Positions 39,155-49,517 of a stretch of DNA of 64,000 nt are shown here, one piece after another. Position numbers and translations under genes: made by a program. Source of the DNA: Chloroflexi bacterium UBA5189 (GTDB lineage Bacteria > Chloroflexota > Limnocylindria > Limnocylindrales > CSP1-4); assembly GCA_002413045.1 (NCBI GenBank), contig DHWF01000051.1:9677-73676 (forward strand), in the 5' to 3' direction. The notes below the pieces were generated by a model. That model was not told where the DNA came from. It ran no database searches and saw only the letters and a program-made list of their open reading frames with translations. Every line of letters starts with the position of its first letter. Position 1 is the stretch's first letter.

Positions 39155-42070
39155 CTAGCGGCGCCGCCGCTTCGGTCGAACCGGCTTGAACCGGCGCCCG
39201 ATCAGCAGCGTGAACAGCGGTGCCAGCAGCGGGAACAGGGCGATCGGCAGGATCCCGTTCGGCGGCGCCGCGGCGGTCGTCGTCGTTTGACCGCCGGGTA
39301 CCAGCAGCGACGGGAGCCCGCCCGACGCCTTGCCCTTCGTGGGTGAGGGCGTCGGCGTGTCGTGCGGATTGCCGTGGCTCTGGCTGGGCGTTGGCGGCGG
39401 GGTGATGCACGGGACGATGATCGAGGGCTGTGGGGTGGGCGGCCCGCCACCCGGTCCGCAGTTGGTCAGTGGCTGGCACACTCCGGTCGGCTTGAACGCG
39501 CCGCCCCAGGTTGCCCCGAACGGGTGAAAGCCGAGGCTGTAGAAGTACATCGTCCGGGTCCTCTTGGGACCGCCACGTACGCCGGGGCCCCTGGCCGCTC
39601 GCTGGGCCCATTCCTGGGTGTACGGCTGCCACTGCGGGAAGCGGGGCTCTGCCTGGCTGAAGTCGAGGGCCGTCTTGGTCACCATCGGGCCGGTGCAGCC
39701 GTTCGCCCACAGCAGGCCGGTCGCCTGGTCGATCTGGACAGAGACGTGGAGGTTGTCCGGGCGGGTCGGCTGGGTGCCCTTGATGAACATCTCTTTGACC
39801 GTCGACACCGTGCCGGGGCCGGGGAGCATGCCGCTGAACGCGTCGACGGTCACGTCGACCAGCCCGTCCGGCCGGCTGAACTTCGCGATCGGCATCTTCT
39901 TGCTGGCCTCGGTCAGGATGCGCGACCAGACCGGCGCAGACGACGCCAGCGAGAGTGCGTCGTTGTTCGGCGAGGAGTCCGAGTTGCCCATCCAGACGCC
40001 GACTGCGAGGGCCGGCGCATTCGGGTCACTGGGGGGCGCGAGGTACCCGAAGGCGAGGGTGTCCTTGTGGTCGTTCGTCGTCCCCGTCTTGTAGGCGGCA
40101 GGCCGGCGGATCGTGCCGCTGCTCGTCTTCTGCAGGATGTCCCACTTGCCCCAGAACGGGTTGATGCTCGGGGTGGTGTTGCCGCTCAGGATGTCCGTGA
40201 TGATGTAGGCCGCCTGGGGCGAGACGATCCGCTTGCCGACCTGCGTGTCGTTCGCCGTCGGATAGACCACGTTGCCGCCCTTGTCCCGGACCTCGAGGAT
40301 CATCGTTCGCGGCATGAGGACGCCGCCGTCGGCGATCGAGCCGTAGGCGCCGAGCAGGTCGATCGGGTGGACCTCGATCGTCCCGATGGATTGCGAGACC
40401 ACCGGGACTGCGCCCGGCGGAAAGTGCATCCCGAAGTCCTGCTCGCGGTTGAACACGTGATCGATGCCCTGGAGGAGGCCGGCCTTGATCGAAGGGACGT
40501 TCAGCGAGAATTGGAGGGCCGAGCGGAGCCGAACTGGGCCGCGCTCCAGGCCGTCGTCCTGGGTCGGCGTGTACGACGCGCCCTTCTTGCCGAACTCGGT
40601 GACGACGTCCATGAACACCGTGGCCGCCGTCAGGGTGTGGTCGTCGATGCCGATGACGTAATTCAGCGGCTTGATCGACGAGCCCGGCTGCCGGAACCCG
40701 TCCGACATGACATCGAACTGGGGCTGGAACTTGGTGTTCCCGTCGGCGTAGTACTGGCCGCTGCCGGCGTAGGCGAGGATCTGGCCGGTCCGGTAGTCCT
40801 CGATCGCGGCTGCGCCGTTGTGGAGGTTGGCGCCCTTCAGGTTGCGCAACCAGGACTGGTCGCCGGCGGAGATCCCGAGGGCCTTCCAGACCGGACCCGG
40901 GCTCTTGAGCTGGGTCACCCGCGTCGACGCGTACAGCCACTTCTCGACCGTCTGCTGCATGGTCCAGTCGAGCGAGGTCACGACCTGGTAGCCGCCGGTG
41001 TCGACGGCCGGGCAGTTGTCGGCAAGGTCCGGGCCGCACAGGATCGCCCCGAGCTGGCTCCGGATCTGCCACACGAACTGGGGCGCCTTCCAGGGCGGGG
41101 CCGCCTGCGGCGTCAGGATGAGCGGCTCCTGCTCGGCGGCGTCGTATTCGGCCGGGGCGTGCTTCGTGCCCGACAGGACGCTGCGCGTCTTCATCAGCTC
41201 GAGGACGTGGTTCCGGCGGGTCACGATGTCCGTCGTGGAGGGGACGATCAGCGTGACCTTATCCGCGGGGCAGACCTGGCCCTCCTGGAGGGTGATGCTG
41301 CATTCGCGGATCGCGTTCTTGATCAGGTCGTACTGGGTCGGCGACTGGGGTATGGCCGCGAGCACGGCAAACTGGGCGAGGTCCAGCTTGGTGAGGTCCT
41401 TGCCGAAGTACCCGAGGGCGGCGGCCTCGACGCCGTAGCTCTGGTTCCCGTAGAAGTTCTGGTTCAGGTACGCGGTCATGATCGTCTGCTTGCCGGCGTC
41501 CCCCGGGAACGCCTGGGTCAGCCGGATCGACTGGATGATCTCGCGGATCTTCCGGTCGTAGACCGTCCCGCTGAACCCGTTGGTGCCGAGGAGGCGCGCC
41601 CGAACGAGCTGCTGGGTGATCGTCGACGCGCCGCGAGGATGGCCAGAGAGCGTGTCGAGGCCGGCGGACACCACGGCGCTGATGTCGAAGCCGGGGTTCG
41701 TCCAGAAGTCCTTGTCCTCGACCGCCGTCGTCGCGTCCATCATCTCGGGCGGGATCTGGTCGAAGGTGACCAGCTGGCGGCGGAGGACCCCGAAGCGCGC
41801 CAGCTCGACCTTGCCGGTGCGGTCGTAGACGACCGAGGGCTGTTCGAAGCTGATGTCGTTCAGGAGCTGCGCGGGGTCCGGCAGGTCCCGGCTGTAGTAG
41901 GCGTACGCGGTGACGGTCCCGATGAAGCCCACGCCACCGAGGATGAGGAAGCTCGAGAACAGGAGGAGCGGGATGGCGAGCGCCGCTCGTCGGGCGGAGC
42001 CACCTCCACGTCCGCGCCTTGCGGCTCCGCTTCGGCGATGCCGCTGACGCCTCTGGAGGGCTGTCTGCAT
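39155..42070 (-). CDS. Class A penicillin-binding protein (bifunctional)
   Basis: A 971-residue peptidoglycan synthase. A basic N-terminus (about 28 residues) precedes one membrane helix (29-58); the glycosyltransferase (GT51) has Glu118 in TTAVEDKDFW and GASTITQQLVRA. The transpeptidase domain has Ser465 in GSSIKPL and the YKTGTTND box. The tail is Pro/Thr/Ser-rich and ends in a hydrophobic segment and basic KPVRPKRRRR. The ATG at 42070 is chosen over the in-frame extension that crosses tyrS. It is transcribed toward mutS2 and divergently from tyrS. Confidence 0.93.
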   Translation of the reverse strand: MQTALQRRQRHRRSGAARRGRGGGSARRAALAIPLLLFSSFLILGGVGFIGTVTAYAYYSRDLPDPAQLLNDISFEQPSVVYDRTGKVELARFGVLRRQLVTFDQIPPEMMDATTAVEDKDFWTNPGFDISAVVSAGLDTLSGHPRGASTITQQLVRARLLGTNGFSGTVYDRKIREIIQSIRLTQAFPGDAGKQTIMTAYLNQNFYGNQSYGVEAAALGYFGKDLTKLDLAQFAVLAAIPQSPTQYDLIKNAIRECSITLQEGQVCPADKVTLIVPSTTDIVTRRNHVLELMKTRSVLSGTKHAPAEYDAAEQEPLILTPQAAPPWKAPQFVWQIRSQLGAILCGPDLADNCPAVDTGGYQVVTSLDWTMQQTVEKWLYASTRVTQLKSPGPVWKALGISAGDQSWLRNLKGANLHNGAAAIEDYRTGQILAYAGSGQYYADGNTKFQPQFDVMSDGFRQPGSSIKPLNYVIGIDDHTLTAATVFMDVVTEFGKKGASYTPTQDDGLERGPVRLRSALQFSLNVPSIKAGLLQGIDHVFNREQDFGMHFPPGAVPVVSQSIGTIEVHPIDLLGAYGSIADGGVLMPRTMILEVRDKGGNVVYPTANDTQVGKRIVSPQAAYIITDILSGNTTPSINPFWGKWDILQKTSSGTIRRPAAYKTGTTNDHKDTLAFGYLAPPSDPNAPALAVGVWMGNSDSSPNNDALSLASSAPVWSRILTEASKKMPIAKFSRPDGLVDVTVDAFSGMLPGPGTVSTVKEMFIKGTQPTRPDNLHVSVQIDQATGLLWANGCTGPMVTKTALDFSQAEPRFPQWQPYTQEWAQRAARGPGVRGGPKRTRTMYFYSLGFHPFGATWGGAFKPTGVCQPLTNCGPGGGPPTPQPSIIVPCITPPPTPSQSHGNPHDTPTPSPTKGKASGGLPSLLVPGGQTTTTAAAPPNGILPIALFPLLAPLFTLLIGRRFKPVRPKRRRR

Positions 42071-42167
42071 GTGCGGGCGACGATACCATAGGGTCCGTGA
42101 GGGCCTTTTCCCCCCATCGGGTCGCGGTGTCGACGGCCTTCGCCCCGATCCTGTGACGCCCGATTCG

Positions 42168-43490
42168 ATGTCGGTTTCGACACCGCCGTCGTTCGATCCC
42201 GGCCTCGGCGGGCTCATCCCGGAGCTCCGCTGGCGCGGGATGTTCCACGCTGCCTCCGATGGGCTGGAGGCGCGGCTCGCGAGCGGCCGCACGATCACGG
42301 GCTACAACGGCTTCGACCCCTCAGGCCCGTGGCTCCACATCGGGCACCTGGTGCCGATCTTCGGGCTCATTCACCTGCAGCGCCGCGGCGGCGTGCCGAT
42401 CGCGCTGGTCGGTGGCGGGACGGGCATGATCGGCGACCCGTCCGGCCGCTCCAGCGAGCGCAACCTGCTGTCACGGGAGCGGCTCGCCGAGAACGTCGCG
42501 TCGATCCGGCCGCAGCTCGAGCGGTTCCTCGACTTCGACGGTCCGCGTGGCGCACAGATGGCAAACAACCTGGACTGGCTCGAGCCGATCCACCTGCTCG
42601 ACTTCCTCCGCGACATCGGCAAGCACTTCACGATCCCGTACATGCTCGCCAAGGACTCGGTGCAGCTGCGGCTCGAGGGCGGCCTGTCGTTCACCGAGTT
42701 CAGCTACATGCTCATCCAGTCGGCCGACTTCCAGCACCTGTACCGGTCGCTGGGGTGCGAGCTCCAGATGGGTGGCGCTGACCAGTGGGGCAACATCACC
42801 GCCGGGCTGGAGCTCATCAGGCGAGCGTCCGGCGCGCCGGGCAGCGAGGGCGAGGGCGCCGGCGGCCAGGCGTTCGCACTCTCGTACCCGTTGCTGCTGA
42901 CTCCGTCCGGAGCCAAGTTCGGCAAGTCCGAGAGCGGCGATTCGGTCTGGCTGCACGCCGACGGGACCTCGCCGTACGCGTTCTACCAGCACTGGCTGAA
43001 CACGGACGACCGCGACGTCCCCGTGTACCTGCGCTGGTTCACGCTGTTCGAACCGGCGCAGATCGGGGCGCTCGAGGCGGCGATGGCCGAGCACCCGGAG
43101 CGGCGCGAGGCGCAGCGCGCCCTCGCGCTGGACGTCACCACTCGCGTCCACGGCGTCGAGACGGCGAAGCGCGCAGTCGCGGCCTCCCGGGCGGCCTTCT
43201 CCGGCGCGCCGATCGTCGACCCGGCGATCCTCGCGACGCTGCACCAGGCCGCGGACGGCTTCGACTACAGGCCCGAGCACGCCGCCGGCGGCCTGCTCGG
43301 CTTCCTGGTGGCCACCGGCACGTTTGCCTCGCGCGGCGAGGCGCGCCGCATGATCGAGGGCGGCGGCTTGAGCGTGAACGACGTGCGCATCACGGATCCG
43401 GATGCCCCGGTGCCGGCGCCGATAAGCCACGACTGGATCGTGGTCCGTGTCGGCAAGCGCAGGCTGCGCGTAGGCCGGCGGGTCGACTGA
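42168..43490 (+). CDS. tyrS: Tyrosine-tRNA ligase
   Basis: A 440-residue class I synthetase. GYNGFDPSGPWLHIGHLVP carries the HIGH signature (57-60), KFGKS near residue 252 is the KMSKS loop, and GGADQWGNITAGLELIRR is the tyrosine-recognition helix. A C-terminal S4-like RNA-binding domain contains ASRGEARRMIEGGGLSVN. GTG at 42153 is an alternative start; the ATG at 42168 is nearer the usual N-terminus. Its stop overlaps the start of the S9 peptidase gene (TGATG). Confidence 0.95.
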   Translation: MSVSTPPSFDPGLGGLIPELRWRGMFHAASDGLEARLASGRTITGYNGFDPSGPWLHIGHLVPIFGLIHLQRRGGVPIALVGGGTGMIGDPSGRSSERNLLSRERLAENVASIRPQLERFLDFDGPRGAQMANNLDWLEPIHLLDFLRDIGKHFTIPYMLAKDSVQLRLEGGLSFTEFSYMLIQSADFQHLYRSLGCELQMGGADQWGNITAGLELIRRASGAPGSEGEGAGGQAFALSYPLLLTPSGAKFGKSESGDSVWLHADGTSPYAFYQHWLNTDDRDVPVYLRWFTLFEPAQIGALEAAMAEHPERREAQRALALDVTTRVHGVETAKRAVAASRAAFSGAPIVDPAILATLHQAADGFDYRPEHAAGGLLGFLVATGTFASRGEARRMIEGGGLSVNDVRITDPDAPVPAPISHDWIVVRVGKRRLRVGRRVD

Positions 43491-45334
43491 TGGCCGGCGA
43501 GAGCGCCGCCGCGAACCCGGCTGCGCCGTCGCCGGCGACCTGGGAGGAACGCTACCGGGCGCCGCGCACCGGCTGGGTTCGGATCGCCGCCAGGCGGCCC
43601 GAGCGCGGGCTCATCTGTACGAACAGCTCCGGCGTGTACCAGGTCCACCGGTGGATCGTCGGCGAGCCGCCCGGGAAGGCGCTGACGAGGAGCCCCGTTG
43701 GTCGGACCAACGCCTGGATCAGCCCCGATGGCGAGTGGGTGGTGTGGCATGCCGACGAAGCCGGCAACGAGGTGGGCCACTTCGTCGCGATGCCCTGGTC
43801 GGGTGGCGAGGCCGTCGACCTGACGCCGGAGCTGCCACCGTACGCGAGCTTCGCGGCGGACTTCGGGGACGACGGCACGTTCGTCGCGTCGATCATCGGC
43901 CACGACCGAGTCCAGATCGCGGTGATCGCAATGCCCGGCGCCGAACGCACCGCAACGCCGGCGAGCCTCCTTGACCCGGGGCCAGGGTTCGTGGTCGGCG
44001 TCGCCCGCCACGGAACGCGGGTCGCCTACACGACGACCGGCGGGCGGGGCCTGTCGACCGGCCTGCGGATCGTCGACGCGGCCTCGGGCCAGGCGCTCCT
44101 CGAGATCGATCACGCTCCTGGGGCGATCTCGCTGCACGGGTACGGGCCGAGCGGCACGGTGCTGGCATCGACCAGCCGCACGGGCACGAGCCGGCCACTC
44201 GTGGTGGAGGCGGACGGGACCGTCACCGAGTTTGCCCTGCCCGACATCGAAGACGAGCTGTTCCCGCTGTCGCTCTCGCGCGATGGGGCGACCGCGCTGC
44301 TGCTCGGCGGCCACCGATCGATCGAGCGCCTATACCTGCTCGAGCTGCGAACGGGGGTGGCGCATCGCCTCGACGGGGTGAGCGGGTCGGTGGCGCCGTC
44401 GCGCCCGGGTGCCAGCACGTTCATCGCCCCCGACGGGCGCGTGATCGTGACCCGGGAGGACGCGACGACCACGCCCGAGGTCGTCGTGGTCGACCCGGTC
44501 GACGGGCGGACCATCGAGACGCTGGTGCCCGCATCGGACGTCCCGCCCTCGCGGCCGTTGCGATCGCTGGAGATCCCGACGACCGACGGCGCCACGGTCC
44601 AGGGCTGGCTCGCCACCCCTGAGGGTCCCGGCCCGTTTCCGACGATCCTGGACGTGCATGGCGGCCCGCAGGCCAACGAATCGGATCGCTTCAATCCGGA
44701 CGCCCAGGCATGGGTCGATCGTGGGTTCGCGTTCCTGGCCCTCAACTACCGTGGCTCGACCGGCTTCGGGCGGGCGTACGAGCAGGCGATCTGGGGCCGG
44801 CCGGGCCGCTGCGAGCTGGACGACATGGTCGCCGCCCGCGAGCTCTTGGTTCGGGAGGGCATTGCCGATCCCGATCGGGTCGTGCCGTTCGGCGGCTCGT
44901 ACGGCGGGTACCTCACGCTGCTCGCGCTCGGTCGCCGCCCAGACCTGTGGGCGGCCGGCGTCGCGATCGTGGCGATCGCCGACTGGCGGCTCCTGTACGA
45001 GGACGGCGAAAGCCTGCGCGACTACCAGCGGGCGCTGTTCGAGGGCACGCCGGACGAGAAGCCGGAGGAGCATGCCGAGGCCTCGCCGGTGACCTATGTC
45101 GGCGACCTGCGCGCGCCGGTCCTGATCATCCAGGGCCGGAACGACGCCCGCTGCCCGGCGCGGCAGATGGAGGACTACGTGGCGCGGGCTCGCCGCCTCG
45201 GCAAGGCCCTGGAGATCGACTGGTTCGATGCGGGCCACGGGCACGGCGCGATCGACACCCGGGTTGCCTGGTGCCGGCGCTGGATCGAGTTCGTCGAGCG
45301 CTCGCTCGGGATCGAGGCAGCCTCGCCGGTCTGA
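43490..45334 (+). CDS. Prolyl oligopeptidase-family (S9) serine peptidase
   Basis: A 614-residue cytosolic protein: an N-terminal beta-propeller-like region (WISPDGEWVVWHAD and similar repeats) and a C-terminal alpha/beta-hydrolase. The catalytic Ser is in FGGSYGGY near residue 470, with Asp in GRNDARCPA and His in AGHGHGAID. LDVHGGPQ is the oxyanion segment. No signal peptide is present. It probably cleaves short peptides, possibly acyl-aminoacyl or prolyl bonds. The coupling to tyrS is unlikely to be functional. Confidence 0.9.
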   Translation: MAGESAAANPAAPSPATWEERYRAPRTGWVRIAARRPERGLICTNSSGVYQVHRWIVGEPPGKALTRSPVGRTNAWISPDGEWVVWHADEAGNEVGHFVAMPWSGGEAVDLTPELPPYASFAADFGDDGTFVASIIGHDRVQIAVIAMPGAERTATPASLLDPGPGFVVGVARHGTRVAYTTTGGRGLSTGLRIVDAASGQALLEIDHAPGAISLHGYGPSGTVLASTSRTGTSRPLVVEADGTVTEFALPDIEDELFPLSLSRDGATALLLGGHRSIERLYLLELRTGVAHRLDGVSGSVAPSRPGASTFIAPDGRVIVTREDATTTPEVVVVDPVDGRTIETLVPASDVPPSRPLRSLEIPTTDGATVQGWLATPEGPGPFPTILDVHGGPQANESDRFNPDAQAWVDRGFAFLALNYRGSTGFGRAYEQAIWGRPGRCELDDMVAARELLVREGIADPDRVVPFGGSYGGYLTLLALGRRPDLWAAGVAIVAIADWRLLYEDGESLRDYQRALFEGTPDEKPEEHAEASPVTYVGDLRAPVLIIQGRNDARCPARQMEDYVARARRLGKALEIDWFDAGHGHGAIDTRVAWCRRWIEFVERSLGIEAASPV

Positions 45335-45338
45335 CGAG

Positions 45339-46487
45339 CTAGGCGGCGATCTCGCGAGCGGCCTGGATCAAGCGGTCGTCCTGGGCGCGGCTGCGGACGG
45401 TCAGGCGGATGCAGTGGTCCAGCGGGTGCCCGGACGGGAAGGTCCGCGGAATGAGGCCACGCTGGAGGAGGGATTCGGCGACGGTGTCGGCGGTCTCGGG
45501 TGAGTCGAAGCTGACGAGCAGGAAGTTGGTCGCGGAGGGCTGCACGGTCCAGCCCGCCCCGGTGAGGCCGGCAGCGAAGCGTGCCCGCTCCGCGATCACG
45601 TCGGCGACGCGGCTGCGGACCAGGTCGTCGTCGGGCAGGAGCGCGGCGGCGACCTCCACCGAGACGATCGAGACCGAGCCCGGCGGCCGGTAGGTGGAGA
45701 TCTCGCCGATGAGCTCCGGTGTCGCGATGGCGAACCCGACACGGAGCCCGGCGATCGCGTAGGCCTTGCTCATCGTGCGCGCGACGATCAGCCGCGGGTA
45801 CGCGGCGCGGAGCACGTGGTGGCTGTCACCGGCGAACTCGATGTAGGCCTCGTCGAGCAGGACGATCGGCGCGAGGCGCCCATCGGCAGCGGCATCGGTG
45901 CGAAGGGCGGCGAGGAGCGCCTCGATCCTGCCCGCGGGCTCGAACGTGCCCGTCGGGTTGTTCGGGTTGCAGAGCCAGACGACGTTCGCGCCGCCCTCGA
46001 CGGACCGGACACCCGAACGGACCGCCTCGGTGTCGAGGGCGTACCCGTCCGCGAGCCCGAGCCGCGGCACTCGGATCACGCGCGCGCCGCGCTGGTCCGT
46101 GAGGATCCCGTACATCGGGTACGTCGGGATCGGGACGACCGCCGCGCCGCCGTGCGGAATGAACGTCTTGGCCACGAGATCGAGGACCTCGTCCGCGCCC
46201 GCGCCCACGAGCAGGTCCTCGTGCGCGACGCCGTAGCGCGCCGCCGCGGCCGCGATGAGCCGCCCGTAGTCCGACGGCGGGTACTCGGACAGGGCGACCT
46301 CGAACTCGCCGCCGACGAGGAGCTCGCGGACGGCGCCCGGGGGTGCCGGGGCGGTGTTCTGGTCGAACCTGACGACCTGCTCGATCGGCAGGCCGTAGCG
46401 TGCGGCGACCTCCTGGTTCGTTGCCTCCCACGTCCAGCCGGCGGGCTTCGTCGGCGACGCGAACGTCACCGGGGTCGTCTTGGGCAT
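45339..46487 (-). CDS. hisC: Histidinol-phosphate aminotransferase-like (class I/II PLP aminotransferase)
   Basis: A 382-residue PLP enzyme. NPNNPTG at 174-180 binds PLP, Asp212 is in LLDEAYIEF, and Lys241 in TMSKAYAIAGLRVGF forms the Schiff base. The pattern fits HisC, which converts imidazole-acetol phosphate to histidinol phosphate, though close relatives use aromatic amino acids. It is not within a his operon here and converges with the S9 peptidase 4 bp away, so the assignment to histidine biosynthesis is less secure than the fold. Confidence 0.8.
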   Translation of the reverse strand: MPKTTPVTFASPTKPAGWTWEATNQEVAARYGLPIEQVVRFDQNTAPAPPGAVRELLVGGEFEVALSEYPPSDYGRLIAAAAARYGVAHEDLLVGAGADEVLDLVAKTFIPHGGAAVVPIPTYPMYGILTDQRGARVIRVPRLGLADGYALDTEAVRSGVRSVEGGANVVWLCNPNNPTGTFEPAGRIEALLAALRTDAAADGRLAPIVLLDEAYIEFAGDSHHVLRAAYPRLIVARTMSKAYAIAGLRVGFAIATPELIGEISTYRPPGSVSIVSVEVAAALLPDDDLVRSRVADVIAERARFAAGLTGAGWTVQPSATNFLLVSFDSPETADTVAESLLQRGLIPRTFPSGHPLDHCIRLTVRSRAQDDRLIQAAREIAA

Positions 46488-46526
46488 GGCGGGGCGATGC
46501 GCGTCAGGGCTTGGAAGGCGGCCGGC

Positions 46527-48620
46527 TCAGTGGCCGGACGAGCTGTCGGCGTCGTGATCCTTGCGGTGCTCGGCGACGACCTTGTCGGCGAGGTGGGCTG
46601 GCATCTCGTCGTACCGATCGAGGACGGAAGTGAACGTGCCCCGGCCGCCCGTGATCGACTTCAGCTCCGTGGCGTAGGTGAATAGCTCCGACTGCGGAAC
46701 GTGCGCGTTGATCACCTGCATGCCGTCCAGGGTGTCCATACCGAGCACACGCCCGCGCCGGCCGTTCAGGTCGCGGTTGACCTCGCCCATGTACGCCTCG
46801 GGGACTCGGATCGCGACCGTCATGATCGGCTCGAGGAGGACCGGCTTGGCCTGGAGGATGCCTTCCTTGAGGGCCATCGAGGCCGCGATCTTGAACGACA
46901 GCTCGTTCGAGTCGACGGTGTGGAAGGAGCCGTCGTACAGCGTCGCCTTGAAGTCCGAGAGGGGATACCCGGCGAAGACGCCCTCCGCGGCCGTCTCCCG
47001 GATGCCCTTCTCGACGCCCGGGAAGAAGTTCCGCGGCACGGAGCCACCGACGACCTTCTCAGCGAACTCGACGCCGCCGCCCGGGTTCGGCTCGATCTCG
47101 ATCCAGACATCGCCGAACATCCCGTGGCCGCCGGTCTGCTTCTTGTAGCGGCCGTGCGCGTTGGCCTTGCCGCGAATGGACTCGCGGTACGGGACGCGCG
47201 GGGTGTGCGTGAGGATCGCGGCCCCGAACTTGCGCTTGAGGCGCTCGATGATCACGGCCGCCTGAGCGTCGCCGAGGGTCCGCAGGATCTGCTCGCCGGC
47301 GTCGCTGCGCTCGACCCGGGCCGACGGCTCCTCCTCGAGCATGCGCTGGAGCGCCGGGCCCATCTTGTCGAGGTCCAGCTTGGTCTGCGGCTCGATGGCC
47401 ATGATCAGCGTCGGCTCGGGGAAGGTGAGTCCCGGGAGCGTGAGCGGCTTCTCCTTCGACGACAACGTGTCGCCCGTCGCGGTGACCGAGAGCTTCGCCA
47501 CCGCCCCGATCTCGCCCGCGTGGAGCTCGCCGATCGGCTCCTGCTCCTTGCCGTGGAGGAGGAGCAGCTGGCCGATGCGCTCCTCGACGCCGCCGTGGCC
47601 CGCGTTCCACGCGTGGCCCTGCGAATGGAGCGTGCCGGAGAGGATGCGCAGGTAGGTCAGCCGGCCGACGAACGGATCGGCGGCGGTCTTGAACACGCGC
47701 GCGAGGAGCGGACCGTTCGGGTCGGGCAGGATTTCGATCGTCGAGCCGCTCTTGTCGGCGGCCTTCGCGGCGCCCTCGTCGGCGGGGGAGGGGAGGTATC
47801 GCACGATGGCGTCGAGGAGCGCCTGGAGCCCGATCCCCGTCGCCGAGCTGCCTACGAGCACCGGCGCCAGGACCGAGTCCTTGACGCCCTTCCGGAGGCA
47901 CACCTCGAGCTCGTGATCGGAGATGTCCTCGCCCTCGAGGTACTTCGTCAGGACGTCGTCGTCGGCCTCGGCGGCGGCCTCGAGGAGCTGGTCGCGGCGG
48001 CGGGCGACCTCGTCGGCCATGCCCGCGGGGATCGCGGTCTCGACCTCCTTGCCACCCTGGAGCTCGTATGCCTTGCGGTGGACGAGGTCGACGTAGCCGC
48101 TGAATTCGTGCGCCGAGCCGATCGCGAGCTGGAGCGGCGCGATCTTGTTGCCGAAGACCGCGCGCAGGGCATCGAGGGCGCGGAGCGCGTCGGCGTTCTC
48201 CTTGTCGCACTTGTTGATGAAGAAGCACGCGGCGGTGCCGGTCGAGCGGCCGAGCGCGACGGCCTGCTCGAGACCCGCTTCGACCCCGCCCGTCGCGTCC
48301 GTCACCAGGATCGCGCCGTCGGCGGCCTCGAAGCCCGAGATGACCTCGGCGACGAAGTCGAGGTAGCCAGGCGTGTCGAGGATCGTGACCCGGGTCCCGT
48401 CCGTCTCGAATGTCGCCACCGCGAGGCTGAGCGTCTCGCGCCGCTTCTGCTCTTCTGGCTCGAAGTCGAGGTGGGACGTGCCGTCCTCCACCTTGCCGAC
48501 CCGGCCCACGGCGCCGGACTTGAACAGGAGCTGCTCGCCGAGCGTCGTCTTGCCCGCACCCGCGTGGCCGGCCAGGACGACGCTCCGAAGGTGGGGCAGA
48601 TCGACGCTCTTCGCAGTCAT
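46527..48620 (-). CDS. Elongation factor G-like GTPase (EF-G2/FusA2 type)
   Basis: A 697-residue translational GTPase with the full EF-G domain order. G-motifs are GHAGAGKTT, DTPGYLDF and NKCDKENAD; the canonical GHIDAGKTT is altered, typical of the second EF-G subgroup that accompanies the main FusA and is proposed to act in recycling or under stress. Domains II-V follow, including the GRRGRVLGMD segment. The ATG at 48620 aligns with the usual N-terminus. It diverges from the yebC gene, with 128 bp between the two starts. Confidence 0.9.
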   Translation of the reverse strand: MTAKSVDLPHLRSVVLAGHAGAGKTTLGEQLLFKSGAVGRVGKVEDGTSHLDFEPEEQKRRETLSLAVATFETDGTRVTILDTPGYLDFVAEVISGFEAADGAILVTDATGGVEAGLEQAVALGRSTGTAACFFINKCDKENADALRALDALRAVFGNKIAPLQLAIGSAHEFSGYVDLVHRKAYELQGGKEVETAIPAGMADEVARRRDQLLEAAAEADDDVLTKYLEGEDISDHELEVCLRKGVKDSVLAPVLVGSSATGIGLQALLDAIVRYLPSPADEGAAKAADKSGSTIEILPDPNGPLLARVFKTAADPFVGRLTYLRILSGTLHSQGHAWNAGHGGVEERIGQLLLLHGKEQEPIGELHAGEIGAVAKLSVTATGDTLSSKEKPLTLPGLTFPEPTLIMAIEPQTKLDLDKMGPALQRMLEEEPSARVERSDAGEQILRTLGDAQAAVIIERLKRKFGAAILTHTPRVPYRESIRGKANAHGRYKKQTGGHGMFGDVWIEIEPNPGGGVEFAEKVVGGSVPRNFFPGVEKGIRETAAEGVFAGYPLSDFKATLYDGSFHTVDSNELSFKIAASMALKEGILQAKPVLLEPIMTVAIRVPEAYMGEVNRDLNGRRGRVLGMDTLDGMQVINAHVPQSELFTYATELKSITGGRGTFTSVLDRYDEMPAHLADKVVAEHRKDHDADSSSGH

Positions 48621-48734
48621 GGGCGAGTCGGGACCTCGCTGCAGGGTGGAAGCGGCCGCCTTCGGCGTCGATCCATGATAGTGCCGGGCCGGGCTGCGTG
48701 GTCCGCGCTGCGGCTCGGGGTGGCTGGTGCTCGG

Positions 48735-48740
48735 TATACT
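48735..48740 (+). promoter_or_regulatory. -10 box of the yebC-ruvC-ruvA transcript
   Basis: TATACT, 8 nt before the ATG at 48749, an excellent match to TATAAT. The mRNA would begin at or near the start codon, so yebC is probably leaderless. Confidence 0.5.
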
Positions 48741-48748
48741 GCCGCCCG

Positions 48749-49501
48749 ATGTCCGGACACTCAAAATGGTCGACGATCAAGCGCGCGAAAGGCGTCACCG
48801 ACGCCAAGCGCAGCGCGGTCTTCACCAAGGTCGCACGGGAGATCAGCGTGGCCGCGCGCCAGGGCGGCGGCGACCCCGACGCGAACTACCGGCTGCGCCT
48901 CGCGATCGAGAAGGCGCGCTCCGTCAACATGCCGGCCGACAACATCAAGCGAACCATCGACAAGGCCACCGGCGGCGGCGAGGCCGAACAGTTCGAGGAG
49001 ATCATCTACGAGGGCTACGGCCCGGGCGGCGTGGCCATCCTCGTCGAGGCGGCGACGGACAACCGCAACCGAACGGCGGCGGACGTGCGCGCGCTGTTCA
49101 CCAAGGCCGGCGGGGCGCTCGCCAGCTCCGGCGCGGTGGCCTGGCAGTTCGAGCCGCGCGGGCTGATCACGATCCCGGCGAACGGCCACGACCCGGACGA
49201 CGTCGCGCTCACGGCCATCGATGCCGGGGCCGACGACGTCGACACCAGCGGCGGCGAGGTCGTCGAGGTCTACACGACGCCCGGCGCCCTCGAGGCGGTC
49301 CGCAAGGCGCTCGACAAGGCCGGCGTGACGGTCGACTCCGCGGAGAGCGCGATGATCGCGAAGAACACGGTCGAGGTGGACGAGCACCGCGCGCGCCAGA
49401 ACCTCCGCCTGGTCGAGTCGCTCGAGGACCTCGACGACGTCCAGCGGGTCACGGCCAACTTCGACATCCCCGAGGAGCTGTTCGCCGAGGTCGCGGGTTG
49501 A
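48749..49501 (+). CDS. yebC: YebC/PmpR-family transcription or translation factor
   Basis: A 250-residue protein with the canonical [21 protein letters not shown] start, [35 protein letters not shown], and [29 protein letters not shown]. YebC proteins have been reported as DNA-binding regulators and, more recently, as ribosome-associated factors that ease translation of proline-rich stretches. The gene lies directly upstream of ruvC, the widespread yebC-ruvC-ruvA arrangement. Confidence 0.95.
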   Translation: MSGHSKWSTIKRAKGVTDAKRSAVFTKVAREISVAARQGGGDPDANYRLRLAIEKARSVNMPADNIKRTIDKATGGGEAEQFEEIIYEGYGPGGVAILVEAATDNRNRTAADVRALFTKAGGALASSGAVAWQFEPRGLITIPANGHDPDDVALTAIDAGADDVDTSGGEVVEVYTTPGALEAVRKALDKAGVTVDSAESAMIAKNTVEVDEHRARQNLRLVESLEDLDDVQRVTANFDIPEELFAEVAG

Positions 49502-49517
49502 CCTTTCGGGCGCCCAG

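Noticed and set aside
39362..42091. A 909-residue plus-strand frame opposite the penicillin-binding protein gene
   Set aside because: The minus-strand protein has complete GT51 and transpeptidase motifs; the plus frame is a GC-rich shadow.
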